Positions 18,060-27,848 of a stretch of 64,000 bases of DNA are shown here, piece by piece (position 1 is the first letter of the stretch; every line of letters begins with the position of its first letter). Source of the DNA: Bacteroides propionicifaciens DSM 19291 = JCM 14649 (GTDB lineage Bacteria; Bacteroidota; Bacteroidia; Bacteroidales; Bacteroidaceae); the NCBI RefSeq assembly GCF_000375405.1, contig NZ_AQWS01000001.1:62001-126000 (forward strand). The letters are read 5' to 3'. The notes beneath the pieces are model-generated. The model was not told the origin of the DNA, made no database searches, and was given only the letters and a program-made list of their open reading frames with translations. The translations under genes and the position numbers were made by a program.

Positions 18060-18322
18060 CGTATTACCTTAGGTGTTGGCAATTTAGCAAAAAAACGAGA
18101 AATAGACTATTCCTTTATTCTCCTTTGCAAACTATAATTTCTCTAGCCAATGCCCTAGAGTCTTCGTTCTGATATACTTATATTCCGCTTCTCTTGTTTA
18201 TAAATATTGCAGTGATGCTTTTTTATACATATCTGAACGAATAGTAGACATCTTGTGCTAATGAAATATCCACATTTGTTATAATCCAAGAATTTCGATT
18301 TATACAATTTTTTATAAACACC

Positions 18323-19477
18323 ATGAAGTATTACAAACATTTAGTTGCTGGTCTTTTGTTGCTGGCTAGTATCTGTGGAGCTTGTACCTCCTCATCGAAA
18401 AAAACAGCCAATTCAGCCAATTCATCGGCAGAAAAGCAAGAAGTAGCAGCACTTATTAGCAAGGTCAACAACCATTGGCAAAACACACATCCCCAACACG
18501 AAAATTCCTTTTGGCACAGAGCCGCCTATCACACAGGAAACATGGCTGCCTACGAAGTAACCAAGAACGAGGAGTATCTAAACTACTCGAAAGCTTGGGC
18601 AGAACATAACAAGTGGATGGGAGCGCAAGAATTGGACAAAGCTAAATGGAAATATAGCTATGGCGAGAGTGACGAATTTGTCCTATTTGGCGATTTTCAA
18701 ACTTGTTTTCAAGTATATATCGACCTCTACAACTTGGAGAAAGACGAAAAGAAAATAGCAAGAGCGCAAGAAGTAATGCTCTATCAGATGTCAACTCCTC
18801 AAAACGATTATTGGTGGTGGGCAGATGGCTTGTATATGGCTATGCCTGTGATGACAAAATTGTATAAGGTTTCGGGTAACGAGCAGTACTTGGACAAGCT
18901 GTATGAGTATTTTGCATTTGCAAGAGACTTGATGTACGATAGCGAGAGCCACCTCTTCTTTAGAGATGCCAAATATATTTATCCCGAACATACAACAAAA
19001 AGCGGTGCCAAAGATTTTTGGGCACGTGGCAACGGATGGGCATTTGCAGCATTTGCCAAAGTGCTAGAAGATTTGCCCCAAAACAATGCACACCGAGCAG
19101 AGTATATCCAAATTTATAAAGATATGGCTGAAGCTATCAAAAATAGTCAACAGGCCGATGGTTCGTGGTCGAGAAGTATGTTCGATATTGAGCAAGCACC
19201 AGGCCCCGAAACAAGTGGAACAGCATTTTTTGCCTACGGATTTTTGTGGGGAGTAAATAATAATATTTTCGACAAAGCTGACTATCAAGAGGTGATAGAC
19301 AAAAGCTGGACATACCTCACCCAAACAGCTTTGCAAGAAGATGGTAGAGTAGGCTATGTGCAACCTATTGGCGAAAAAGCTATTCCTGGGCAAATCGTGG
19401 ATGCCAATTCTACTGCCGACTTTGGTGTAGGAGCATTCCTATTGGCAGCTTCGGAAATGTGGAAATATGTAGATTGA
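18323..19477 (+). CDS. GH105-family unsaturated glucuronyl/galacturonyl hydrolase
   Basis: A 384-residue lipoprotein (Cys20 of GACTSS) with the six-hairpin alpha/alpha barrel of the GH88/GH105 clan. Landmarks are YSYGESDEFVLFGD (about 113-126), WWWADGLYMAMP with the likely catalytic Asp168, and ARGNGWAFAAFAKVL (about 235-249), a GH105 signature. GH105 enzymes remove 4,5-unsaturated uronic acids left by polysaccharide lyases. In arabinogalactan breakdown by Bacteroides, such an enzyme follows the lyase that cuts rhamnose-glucuronic acid tips. No lyase of that family is recognised in this window. It starts a second rightward run (GH105, DUF2264, GH2, BNR_4) divergent from the HTCS gene. Confidence 0.88.
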   Translation: MKYYKHLVAGLLLLASICGACTSSSKKTANSANSSAEKQEVAALISKVNNHWQNTHPQHENSFWHRAAYHTGNMAAYEVTKNEEYLNYSKAWAEHNKWMGAQELDKAKWKYSYGESDEFVLFGDFQTCFQVYIDLYNLEKDEKKIARAQEVMLYQMSTPQNDYWWWADGLYMAMPVMTKLYKVSGNEQYLDKLYEYFAFARDLMYDSESHLFFRDAKYIYPEHTTKSGAKDFWARGNGWAFAAFAKVLEDLPQNNAHRAEYIQIYKDMAEAIKNSQQADGSWSRSMFDIEQAPGPETSGTAFFAYGFLWGVNNNIFDKADYQEVIDKSWTYLTQTALQEDGRVGYVQPIGEKAIPGQIVDANSTADFGVGAFLLAASEMWKYVD

Positions 19478-19496
19478 AAAATAGAAGATAATTATT

Positions 19497-20747
19497 ATGA
19501 AAAAAAGAATAACAACACTGCTACTTTCTCTTTTCTGCTTGCTTACTATCTCGGCACAAGGCAAGAAGAATGAAGGTGAAGCCGATAGAAAGTATTGGAC
19601 AGACCTAGCCTACAAAATGACAGAGCCCGTTCTCAAACACATGAGCAAAGGCGAATTGTCTAAAAATATGAAAATAGAGTTCAGCCCCACATGGGATGGG
19701 CGAGACGAGCGTGTAACCTACATGGAGTGCTTTGGGCGACTGATGGCGGGCATTGCACCTTGGTTGGCTCTCCCTGACGATAATACGGCTGAAGGAAAAC
19801 AACGCAAACAGTTGCGAGACTGGGCGCTCAAGAGTTATGCCAATGCAGTAGACCCCGATAGTCCCGACTACCTTTTGTGGCGAAACGAGGGGCAACCCTT
19901 GGTAGATGCTGCCTACATAGCCAATAGCTTTTTGCGAGCACCCGATGCCCTTTGGAAACCTTTGGATGAGAAAACAAAACAGCGTTACATCGAGGAGTTC
20001 AAACAATTGAGGCGAATAGATCCTCCGCATAGCAACTGGCTGCTTTTTTCGGCAATGGTAGAAACCTTCCTACTTTCGGTAGATGCCGATTGCGATTTCT
20101 ATCGTATACATAGCGCCCTCCGCACCATCGAAGACTGGTATGTGGGCGATGGCTGGTATTCGGATGGACCTCATTTTACGTTCGACTATTACAACAGTTA
20201 CGTCATTCAATCTATGTACGTAGAGGTGCTTGAAGTATTGGTGGACAGAAAAATAAGATTGCGAGACAAAAACTTGAAAATAGTAGAGGATAATCTTTCG
20301 GTAGCAAAAAAAAGAATGCAACGCTATGGGCAAATCCTCGAAAGATTGATTTCTCCCGAAGGTACTTTTCCTGCATTTGGTCGTTCTATGACCTATCGCA
20401 TGGGAGTTTTTCAGCCACTAAGTCTTTTGGTATTGAACGAACAATTGCCCAAAGGTTTGTCCGAAGGGCAAGTGCGTAGTGCACTCACAGCTACCATGAC
20501 TCGTATGTTTGCCAACGAAGGAAACTTTAATGAAAAAAATTACCTCAAACTAGGCTTTGTAGGCGACCAGCCACATCTAGCAGATTGGTATACCAACAAT
20601 GGTAGCCTGTACCTTACCTCTCTTGTGTTTCTCGCTTTGGGTCTTCCTGCCGATCATTCTTTTTGGCAAGTACCAGCCGAAGATTGGACGCAAAAGAAAG
20701 CATGGTCGGGACAAGATTTTCCGAAAGATGGAGCAATACATTATTGA
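19497..20747 (+). CDS. DUF2264 protein, possible exo-beta-glucuronidase (GH154-like)
   Basis: A 416-residue protein with a cleavable signal peptide (ending near ISAQ). The sequence matches what is expected of the DUF2264 family: YWTDLAYKMTEPVLKHM, GRLMAGIAPWLAL, NWLLFSAMVETFLL, a WYVGDGWYSDGPHFTFDYYN block (about 212-231) and FPAFGRSMTYRMGVFQ (about 296-311). The fold is an alpha/alpha toroid. Members of this family have been placed in CAZy family GH154 as beta-glucuronidases; I recall this from the literature and cannot confirm subfamily membership here. That role would suit glucuronic acid tips of arabinogalactan, next to GH105 and BNR_4 genes. Gap to the upstream gene is 19 bases, so it is co-transcribed. 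Confidence 0.75.
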   Translation: MKKRITTLLLSLFCLLTISAQGKKNEGEADRKYWTDLAYKMTEPVLKHMSKGELSKNMKIEFSPTWDGRDERVTYMECFGRLMAGIAPWLALPDDNTAEGKQRKQLRDWALKSYANAVDPDSPDYLLWRNEGQPLVDAAYIANSFLRAPDALWKPLDEKTKQRYIEEFKQLRRIDPPHSNWLLFSAMVETFLLSVDADCDFYRIHSALRTIEDWYVGDGWYSDGPHFTFDYYNSYVIQSMYVEVLEVLVDRKIRLRDKNLKIVEDNLSVAKKRMQRYGQILERLISPEGTFPAFGRSMTYRMGVFQPLSLLVLNEQLPKGLSEGQVRSALTATMTRMFANEGNFNEKNYLKLGFVGDQPHLADWYTNNGSLYLTSLVFLALGLPADHSFWQVPAEDWTQKKAWSGQDFPKDGAIHY

Positions 20748-20798
20748 AATAAGGAAACTTAGAACTTATCTAATTAACCAATTCTAAAATAATAACTT

Positions 20799-23700
20799 AT
20801 GAAAAACATTCTAACAACGTGTTTGTGCTTTTCTTTAGGAATTTCGTCCCTATGGGCGCAGAAGGAAAAGAAAAATGATTGGGAAAATCCTGAGGTTTTT
20901 GAAATCAATAAGGAGAAAACAAGAGCCACCTCTATCCCATATCCTAGCCAACATTTGGCACAGTTCGACGATTATGAAAAATCGCCCTACTATCAATCAT
21001 TGAATGGTGTATGGGATTTTAAGTGGTATGCACGAGTATTTGATATTCCACAAAACTTCTATCAAGAAAAATTTAATGTATCCAATTGGGACAAAATGCC
21101 TGTTCCTGGCAATTGGGAATTCAATGGCTATGGCATTCCTATGTACGTTAACAATGGTTTTGGCTTTAGAGCAAAGCCACCCTATATCGACAAAGAAGAT
21201 TCGCCAACGGGCTTGTATCGTCAGCATTTTCAACTACCCGAAAACTGGGATGGAAGAAGAGTTTATCTGCATTTTGAAGGAGCCACTAACTCTATGTATG
21301 TGTGGATAAATGGCGAAAAAGTAGGCTATACGCAAAATGCCAAAAGTCCAGCCGAATTTGATATCACGCCTTACATTCGCAAGGGGCAAAACTTATTGGC
21401 TTGCGAGGTGCACAAGTTTAGTGATGGTTCGTATCTCGAAGACCAAGATATGTGGCGACTAGGGGGCATCAATCGCAATGTGTATTTATACAGTACGGCT
21501 CAAACTCGTATTCAAGACTTTTTTGCACACCCCGATTTGGATGCAAATTATCGCAATGGAGTATTCAGCATAGATGTTAAACTCAACAATTATACAGCTG
21601 CAAACGAAAGACAACAAGTGGAGGTTACAATCTTGGACGAAGATGGAAAATCGGTATTCTCGAAAACAGAAACTACTAATTTGGCAGCAAAAAAAACGAC
21701 CGATATTGTACTAAAAGGCAATGTAAACAACCCTAAAAAATGGACTGCCGAAACCCCAAATCTCTACACGCTTATTCTCAACCTAAAGGATGGCAATGGC
21801 AAACTTATTGAATCTACATCGTCTAAAATTGGTTTCAGAAAAGTGGAAATTAAGGACGGACAATTCTTGGTGAATGGCAAAAAGGTGATGATAAAAGGGG
21901 TTAATCTCCATGAGTTCAATACCAATACGGGGCAAGTTGTGAATCGTGATATTATGATGCGCAATATCAGACTGATGAAAGAGCTGAACATCAATGCTGT
22001 ACGCACTTCGCACTATCCTCAACCACCCCTTTGGTACAAATTGTGCGACGAGTACGGTTTCTATTTAGTAGATGAGGCAAACTTAGAATCGCATGGCTTG
22101 GGCTATGGACCCGACAACGTGTCCAATTTCCCAGAGTGGCATGGTCAACACATGGATAGAATTTATAGGTTGATAGAAAGAGACAAAAATCATGCGTCGG
22201 TAGTTACTTGGTCGTTGGGCAACGAGGCTAGCAATGGCAAGGCATTTTTCGATATGTATGATTGGGCAAAAGACAGAGACCCTAGTCGCCCTACGCAATA
22301 TGAGCAAGCCTATCAGCAGCACCGCAACTCGGATATTATTTGTCATATGTATCCAGGTTGGGAACACATGAAACGTGATGCAGCCAAGGATTTGGGTAGA
22401 CCCTACATCATGTGCGAATATGCTCACGCTATGGGAAATAGCATGGGTAACTTTCAAGAATATTGGGACTTGATGCGTAGTAGCAAAAATATGCAAGGTG
22501 GTTTTATTTGGGAGTGGTACAATCACGGCTATCCAACTGCCGATGAGCAAGGGCGTTTCTATTGGGCATACGGTGGCGACCTGAAAGGGTATGACCACAT
22601 GAATCAAGGTAACTTTTGTATGGATGGAATTATTAGTCCCGACCAAAATTATGTGCCACATACGCATATTGTGAAAAAAGTGTATCAAAACATTCTTTTC
22701 GAAGCCAAAGATTTAGCAAATGGTTGGATAACAATAATCAACGATTACAAATTTACAAACCTTACGCATCAAAATTATACCTACAAATGGAACTTGTTGA
22801 AAAATGGTGAGTCCATTGCACAAGGCACTTTCGATGCCGAGGTAGATGCTGATAGCAGCAAGGATATACAATTGAGCTTGCCAACATTGACGCACGAAGC
22901 AGGTACAGAATATTACTTGCAAGTGTTTGCCTACACCAACGAAAATGGGGCAATCTTGGAAGCAAACTTCGAAGTAGCTAAAGAAGAATTTGCATTCGAT
23001 GGCAATAATTTCTTTGTAGAAAAAGAACGTAAAGGAAGCCTTAAAGTAAATAAGGAAGAAGATAAATTGACAGTGTCTCATAACAAACTAAGCTATGAGT
23101 TTTCGCTGAAAGATGGCAGAAGTCTCTTGAGCATGAAAAATGACAATCGCAATGTATTCAACAGCCTTCCTCGCCTCAACTTTTGGAGAGCGCTCACCGA
23201 TAATGACTTTGGAGCATGGGCACAATATAGCTTGAGATTGTGGGAGTCGGCAGGACACAATGTGATTTATTCTTTCAAAGGATTGGACGAAAAAAATGGG
23301 ATGGCAAGTGTAAAATACGAAGCCAAGTTGAGAGGTATAGAGGCTAAAGTAGATTTAGTTTATACAGTCAACAAAGATGGCAGCCTGACTATTGATGCAC
23401 ATTACCAAGCATTGTCAGACGATTTGCCCGAACTGTTGAGATTTGGGATGATGATGTCTTTGCCAAAAACCAAGAACAACTTTAGTTGGTATGGACGTGG
23501 TCCGTGGGAAAACTATATAGATCGAAACAAAGACACCTTTATGGGAGTATGGAACGGACTCGTAGAAGATCAGGTATTTGCCTATTATCGTCCACAAGAA
23601 ACGGGTAACAAAACCGATGTGCGCTGGCTCACCCTCACCGATGTGGATGGAGCGGGTGTGAAAGTGGAAGGAGCTCAAGAACTTTCGGTGAGTGCTATCA

Positions 23701-23909
23701 ATTATTTGCCCGAAGACCTTGACCCAGGAATGATTAAAAAGCAACAGCATTGGTCGGATGTGAGTCCACGCAATGAGGTAATTCTATCTGTCGATTTGTT
23801 TCAGGCAGGTATGGCAGGGCTCAATTCGTGGGGAGCTAAACCATTGGACGAGTATAGATTCCACGGCAAAGAATATAAATATAGTTATACGATAAGTGTA
23901 ATTGATTAA
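20799..23909 (+). CDS. GH2 beta-galactosidase, LacZ-like
   Basis: A 1036-residue LacZ-type enzyme with a signal peptide ending near LWAQ, so probably periplasmic. All five LacZ domains can be followed: sugar-binding domain (PVPGNWEFNGYGIPMYVN), Ig-like domain, TIM barrel with Glu476 (acid/base, SLGNE) and Glu540 (nucleophile, MCEYAHAMGN), second Ig-like domain and the large C-terminal beta-sandwich (NFWRALTDNDFG, WYGRGPWENYIDR). Length equals that of Escherichia coli LacZ plus a signal peptide. It should release terminal beta-linked galactose from oligosaccharides made by the backbone-cutting enzymes. It is 5 to 22 bases from the next gene, depending on which start is used there. Confidence 0.94.
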   Translation: MKNILTTCLCFSLGISSLWAQKEKKNDWENPEVFEINKEKTRATSIPYPSQHLAQFDDYEKSPYYQSLNGVWDFKWYARVFDIPQNFYQEKFNVSNWDKMPVPGNWEFNGYGIPMYVNNGFGFRAKPPYIDKEDSPTGLYRQHFQLPENWDGRRVYLHFEGATNSMYVWINGEKVGYTQNAKSPAEFDITPYIRKGQNLLACEVHKFSDGSYLEDQDMWRLGGINRNVYLYSTAQTRIQDFFAHPDLDANYRNGVFSIDVKLNNYTAANERQQVEVTILDEDGKSVFSKTETTNLAAKKTTDIVLKGNVNNPKKWTAETPNLYTLILNLKDGNGKLIESTSSKIGFRKVEIKDGQFLVNGKKVMIKGVNLHEFNTNTGQVVNRDIMMRNIRLMKELNINAVRTSHYPQPPLWYKLCDEYGFYLVDEANLESHGLGYGPDNVSNFPEWHGQHMDRIYRLIERDKNHASVVTWSLGNEASNGKAFFDMYDWAKDRDPSRPTQYEQAYQQHRNSDIICHMYPGWEHMKRDAAKDLGRPYIMCEYAHAMGNSMGNFQEYWDLMRSSKNMQGGFIWEWYNHGYPTADEQGRFYWAYGGDLKGYDHMNQGNFCMDGIISPDQNYVPHTHIVKKVYQNILFEAKDLANGWITIINDYKFTNLTHQNYTYKWNLLKNGESIAQGTFDAEVDADSSKDIQLSLPTLTHEAGTEYYLQVFAYTNENGAILEANFEVAKEEFAFDGNNFFVEKERKGSLKVNKEEDKLTVSHNKLSYEFSLKDGRSLLSMKNDNRNVFNSLPRLNFWRALTDNDFGAWAQYSLRLWESAGHNVIYSFKGLDEKNGMASVKYEAKLRGIEAKVDLVYTVNKDGSLTIDAHYQALSDDLPELLRFGMMMSLPKTKNNFSWYGRGPWENYIDRNKDTFMGVWNGLVEDQVFAYYRPQETGNKTDVRWLTLTDVDGAGVKVEGAQELSVSAINYLPEDLDPGMIKKQQHWSDVSPRNEVILSVDLFQAGMAGLNSWGAKPLDEYRFHGKEYKYSYTISVID

Positions 23910-23931
23910 TTAGATGACGAATAGAGATAAT

Positions 23932-25230
23932 ATGAGAAACAGGATAAAGTTATTTATTGTGCTTAGTAGTGTATTTGTTTCGCTTTCTACATATAGTCAG
24001 CGGATGGTTCCATTGGGTTTAGGATGGGCAAACAATTCGGTGAATACAACTATATTTAGAAAGAACTCTCTTGTTTCTCATAACTCTATTCAATTTGCAG
24101 CCTACTATGATACTGACGGTTATGTGGTGCTTGCCAAGCGAAATGTAAAAGACAAGGAGTGGCAAAAAGAACGCACACAATATACTGGAAATGTAAAAGA
24201 TGCACATAATTCCATCAGCATTATGCTAGATGGTGATGGCTATCTGCATCTATCGTGGGATCATCATGGGCAGGCGCTCAATTATGCAAAAAGTATTGAA
24301 CCCTATTCGCTAACAATGGGCGACAAGGAGATGATGACCACTATTTCGGAAGGCAATGTTACCTATCCCGAATTTTATAAAATGCCCAATGGCAATCTGA
24401 TTTTCATTTATAGAGATGGTTCGTCGGGTAGGGGAAATTTAGTTCTCAATGCCTACGATTTGCAAACAAGGGAGTGGACACAAGTTCAAAATAACTTGAT
24501 AGACGGAGAAAATGCACGCAATGCTTATTGGCAATGCTATGTAGACAAACAGGGTACAATACACCTATCGTGGGTATGGCGAGAGTCGTGGCTGGTAGAA
24601 ACTAATCACGATATGTGCTATGCTAGGTCGAGGGATGGGGGAGCGACTTGGACAAACTCTAAGGATGAACTCTACGAAACACCAATCACCCTTGTATCTG
24701 CCGAATATGCAGCTCGTATAGAGCAAGATAGCGAACTCATCAACCAAACGTCTATGACAACCGATGCTAAGGGAAATCCATATATTGCAACTTATTGGAG
24801 CAATAAAGAAACGGGTATTCCTCAGTATCATATTGTGTACAACGATGGAAAAGAGTGGAATACATTGGCACTCAACTTTCGCCAAACTAGCTTTTCGCTC
24901 AAAGGGGGAGGCACAAAAAAGATTCCTATTTCTCGTCCCCAACTTGTATCTGCCAACAATGGCAAAAGTCTTTACCTTCTTTTCAGAGACGAAGAAAGAA
25001 ACACGAAAGCATCTATGGCTATTTGCAAAAATATAAAGAAACCGAGATGGGAAATAAAAGATCTCACCGATTTTGAGCTTGGCTCGTGGGAGCCTAGTTT
25101 CGATACAGAATTGTGGAAAGAAAAACGCCTTCTTCACCTCTTTATACAAAGCACTACGCAAGTAGATGGAGAGGGACAAGCAGATGTAGAGCCTAGTATG
25201 GTCTATGTTTTGGAAGTAGATAAGTTTTGA
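23932..25230 (+). CDS. BNR_4-family beta-propeller, possible GH145-like rhamnosidase or related lyase
   Basis: About 432 residues from ATG 23932, which begins directly with a signal peptide (ending near TYSQ); an in-frame ATG at 23914 is the alternative. The body is a seven-bladed propeller of the BNR_4 kind: DAHNSISIMLDGDGYLHLSW (about 84-103), VTYPEFYKMPNGNLIFIYRDG, GTIHLSWVWRES, RSRDGGATW and SRPQLVSANNGKSLYLLFRD. BNR_4 proteins include GH145 enzymes, which cut rhamnose from glucuronic acid in arabinogalactan, and PL24/PL25 ulvan lyases. Conserved His in the GYLHLSWDHHG block could be catalytic, but which family it belongs to cannot be settled by eye. The neighbours favour an arabinogalactan tip-trimming role. 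Confidence 0.72.
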   Translation: MRNRIKLFIVLSSVFVSLSTYSQRMVPLGLGWANNSVNTTIFRKNSLVSHNSIQFAAYYDTDGYVVLAKRNVKDKEWQKERTQYTGNVKDAHNSISIMLDGDGYLHLSWDHHGQALNYAKSIEPYSLTMGDKEMMTTISEGNVTYPEFYKMPNGNLIFIYRDGSSGRGNLVLNAYDLQTREWTQVQNNLIDGENARNAYWQCYVDKQGTIHLSWVWRESWLVETNHDMCYARSRDGGATWTNSKDELYETPITLVSAEYAARIEQDSELINQTSMTTDAKGNPYIATYWSNKETGIPQYHIVYNDGKEWNTLALNFRQTSFSLKGGGTKKIPISRPQLVSANNGKSLYLLFRDEERNTKASMAICKNIKKPRWEIKDLTDFELGSWEPSFDTELWKEKRLLHLFIQSTTQVDGEGQADVEPSMVYVLEVDKF

Positions 25231-25258
25231 AAATAGAATGTCTAGATAACAAAATAGG

Positions 25259-25316
25259 AGTATGAAAATAAAAGCGCCACAATCAATTAAGATTGTGGCG
25301 CTTTTATTTTCATACT
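25259..25316. terminator. Very long bidirectional terminator between the two sugar loci
   Basis: A perfect 26-bp inverted repeat (25259-25284 pairing with 25291-25316) around a 6-base loop. The GC-rich core GCGCCACAATC is flanked by A-run on one side and T-run on the other, so it can stop transcription from both directions. It separates the rightward BNR_4 operon from the leftward DUF3823 operon. Confidence 0.9.
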
Positions 25317-25321
25317 ATTTC

Positions 25322-25999
25322 TTATTTCAAACTAATTTTATGACTAGGTGAATAGCAATATTCGGACGAGGCATTCGATTGAGCTCCAATTCTCAGATAC
25401 AAGTAATTTTCATTCTTCAAATGTTCTGGAATAGTAGCCGTAATAGTTACCTCCTTGCCATCCGTAATTTCGGAAAGGTTGACACCTATTTTCGCATCAT
25501 TTCTGTTGTGATCGGTCAAGAAGCCTTTTCCAAAATAGATGTTTACTGCCGTCAGATTGGCACTATTGACCACCTTGTCAATCGTAAATGTAGCCTTGAT
25601 GTTGTCACCGCTTTTTTCATACTTCTCATTCTTTATCGAGAAGTAGGGCGTTACCTCCACATCATAGTTGGTAGTGCCTTTTACATCCACTATAATGGTG
25701 TCGCTCAGTTGAGCCAGCCACGGCGCATCTGCCTTGCGCACAAGCTTATATTGCCCTTTGAATAGTCGTGCCGAGAAAGTGCCATCTTGCGCAATATAAA
25801 CAGGGATAGCTTTTTTGAGGGCATATCCATCTTGCCACAATTCTAGGCGAGGCCCATTGGTGCGCACTCCCACAGCTTGTCCGTCATATACCACACTACC
25901 TTTGAGGGTAGAATCGGGTTCGTCAAAGTTATCGTATTGGCAAGCCGATAGTAGGGCGATGCAAATAGATAGAGCTAATAATATTTTTTTGTTTATCAT
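25322..25999 (-). CDS. DUF3823 surface lipoprotein
   Basis: A 225-residue lipoprotein (lipobox ending SAC, then Q-Y-D-N-F-D-E) with two beta-rich domains as in DUF3823. The first, about 30-115, resembles a carboxypeptidase-regulatory-like or transthyretin-like sandwich (LKGSVVYDGQAVGVRTNGPR, FSARLFKGQYKLVRK). The second, about 120-225, is an Ig-like domain. DUF3823 genes usually follow susC/susD, and this one starts 5 bases after susD, so it is the third gene of the susC-susD-DUF3823 unit. It likely contributes to glycan binding at the surface. No catalytic motif is seen. Confidence 0.82.
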   Translation of the reverse strand: MINKKILLALSICIALLSACQYDNFDEPDSTLKGSVVYDGQAVGVRTNGPRLELWQDGYALKKAIPVYIAQDGTFSARLFKGQYKLVRKADAPWLAQLSDTIIVDVKGTTNYDVEVTPYFSIKNEKYEKSGDNIKATFTIDKVVNSANLTAVNIYFGKGFLTDHNRNDAKIGVNLSEITDGKEVTITATIPEHLKNENYLYLRIGAQSNASSEYCYSPSHKISLK

Positions 26000-26004
26000 A
26001 ATAT

Positions 26005-27837
26005 TTAATGGAATGGGTTTTTAACTAATTTCGGATTGTTGTTCAATACATCATCAGCAATGGATGAATAGTAATTGGCCATTCGGAAGAAACGTGGTTT
26101 CTTGAAGCGTGTAGGACGAATTTTGTTGTACAAAAATTTGCCATCATCAGCATGTCCAGCTCTCACTATTCTGTACGGATAGATACCATGCACCACTGCA
26201 TCGGCATTGGTTTCTGTACCATCCCATACCAAGTGCGCTATTCTCCAACGTTTGAGGTCAAAGTAGCGGTGGTCTTCGAATGCTAGCTCCACTCTGCGCT
26301 CGTTTTGGATTTTCTCCAAGCTCAATGTTGTTAGGCTATTAGCTGCAAAACCTCCATGTACTTCGCGCAACTTGTTGATGTAACCTATTGCACTTGCATC
26401 ATTCAATTCAAAGGCAGCTTCGGTAGCATTCAGATATATTTCGCCTAGTCGGAACCATGGCCACCAGTTGTCTGCCGCCGTTCCTCTCGAACTAGCTGCC
26501 ACAGCATCGCTCACCATTTTGCGTAGGTAGAAACCCGTATTGCTCACATCTTGCGCATTGTCTCTAGGTCCGTCAAAGCCAGTCCACAGACCGCCATCGG
26601 TGTATCTGTCGCCCAAGTTTGCACCTGTTGTCAACACATATTTAGAGCCATCCCATTCTGCTACTCCAGCTTGAATATTTACGGCTGATCCTCTAAATGT
26701 TGTTCCTGCATAGATTACAGTTCCATAGAGGCGAGCGTCCTTGTTGTCAAAAATACCTGAGATAGAATTATAAACGATGTATTTGTTGTCTGCATCTTTA
26801 TATTTCAATGCACCTTTTTCACCATTCAAGTAATCGAACGATTCCACCAAGCTAAGCGATGGGCTAATGGTAGAAGACGACTCATTGTCATCGGTCAAAC
26901 TCTTCACAATGTTTTCGTACGAAAAGTGGTGAGTCTTGATACCCGATTTAAAGTCTTTGGCAAAAATAACTTCATCTGTTTTTTTGTTCAGCATTTCATA
27001 AAAGTTCTCGCCCTTGTCAGCATTCTTGCTATATAAATCGAATCTGCTGCTTGCTATAATTTCTTTAGAAGCCTCTAACGATTTTTTATAATAATCCGTA
27101 GCTTTTTCTACAGGTATGCCCACCTCTTGCCCCTCAAGCGCAATGGGAGTGGGGAGCAAACTGTTGTATTTGGCTGTAGATGCAGCGTAGAGCATAGCAC
27201 GGCTTTCTAGGGCTAGTGCTGTGTAATAGTTTGCACGGGTTTGGCTAGTGTTATTATCCTTCAAATGTTCTTTCACAGCTTCTAGTTCTTCGTAGATAAA
27301 ATCGTAGACCTCATGCTCCTTAGAACGTGCTACTTGCAGAGGACTAGGGTCGCCATTGCCCGAGTAAATCAACTGCGTGGTTACGATTGGTACTCCTCCC
27401 ATGCGTTTCACCATTTCGAAATAGACAAATGCTCTGATGAATCTCAACTCTCCTTTGAAACGATTTTTTTGTTGCTCGGATAAGCTTACACTATAAGTAT
27501 CAATGTTTTCGAGGGCAAGATTGATGTCTCGCACAAGCCCATAGTCCCAATATCTACCATAGTCATTTCCGTATTCAATTTCGTTTCTCCAGTTTTGGTC
27601 TCTATGTCCCGACCACATGGCATCGTCTATTTCGGTCATTCCACCTGTATAGAATACGCCATGTAGATGAGGTAGTCTGTCGTAGTAGTTTGCCAATAAC
27701 GAAGTTATCAGTTTGGGATCGTTCCAAGTTTGTTCATCCGTAATAATGTTTTTCGGATCTTCTTTCAACCACTTGTTGTCGTTGCAGGCTGCAAGTGAGC
27801 AAGCGATGAGGATAAAAAGTAATATTTTATTTTTCAT
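26005..27837 (-). CDS. SusD/RagB-family surface glycan-binding lipoprotein of the arabinose locus
   Basis: A 610-residue SusD with a lipobox ending AAC at Cys18. Family landmarks are IRAFVYFEMVKRMGGVPIVT (about 133-152), WPWFRLGEIYLNATEAAFEL (about 457-476) and ERRVELAFEDHRYFDLKRWR (about 512-531). It lies 11 bases downstream of its SusC. The residue after Cys is N-D-N, not an acidic run, so surface export is less clearly signalled than for the region 1 SusDs. The setting next to an arabinose symporter and araBAD suggests arabino-oligosaccharides as ligands. Confidence 0.95.
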   Translation of the reverse strand: MKNKILLFILIACSLAACNDNKWLKEDPKNIITDEQTWNDPKLITSLLANYYDRLPHLHGVFYTGGMTEIDDAMWSGHRDQNWRNEIEYGNDYGRYWDYGLVRDINLALENIDTYSVSLSEQQKNRFKGELRFIRAFVYFEMVKRMGGVPIVTTQLIYSGNGDPSPLQVARSKEHEVYDFIYEELEAVKEHLKDNNTSQTRANYYTALALESRAMLYAASTAKYNSLLPTPIALEGQEVGIPVEKATDYYKKSLEASKEIIASSRFDLYSKNADKGENFYEMLNKKTDEVIFAKDFKSGIKTHHFSYENIVKSLTDDNESSSTISPSLSLVESFDYLNGEKGALKYKDADNKYIVYNSISGIFDNKDARLYGTVIYAGTTFRGSAVNIQAGVAEWDGSKYVLTTGANLGDRYTDGGLWTGFDGPRDNAQDVSNTGFYLRKMVSDAVAASSRGTAADNWWPWFRLGEIYLNATEAAFELNDASAIGYINKLREVHGGFAANSLTTLSLEKIQNERRVELAFEDHRYFDLKRWRIAHLVWDGTETNADAVVHGIYPYRIVRAGHADDGKFLYNKIRPTRFKKPRFFRMANYYSSIADDVLNNNPKLVKNPFH

Positions 27838-27848
27838 ATGTTTAGCTC

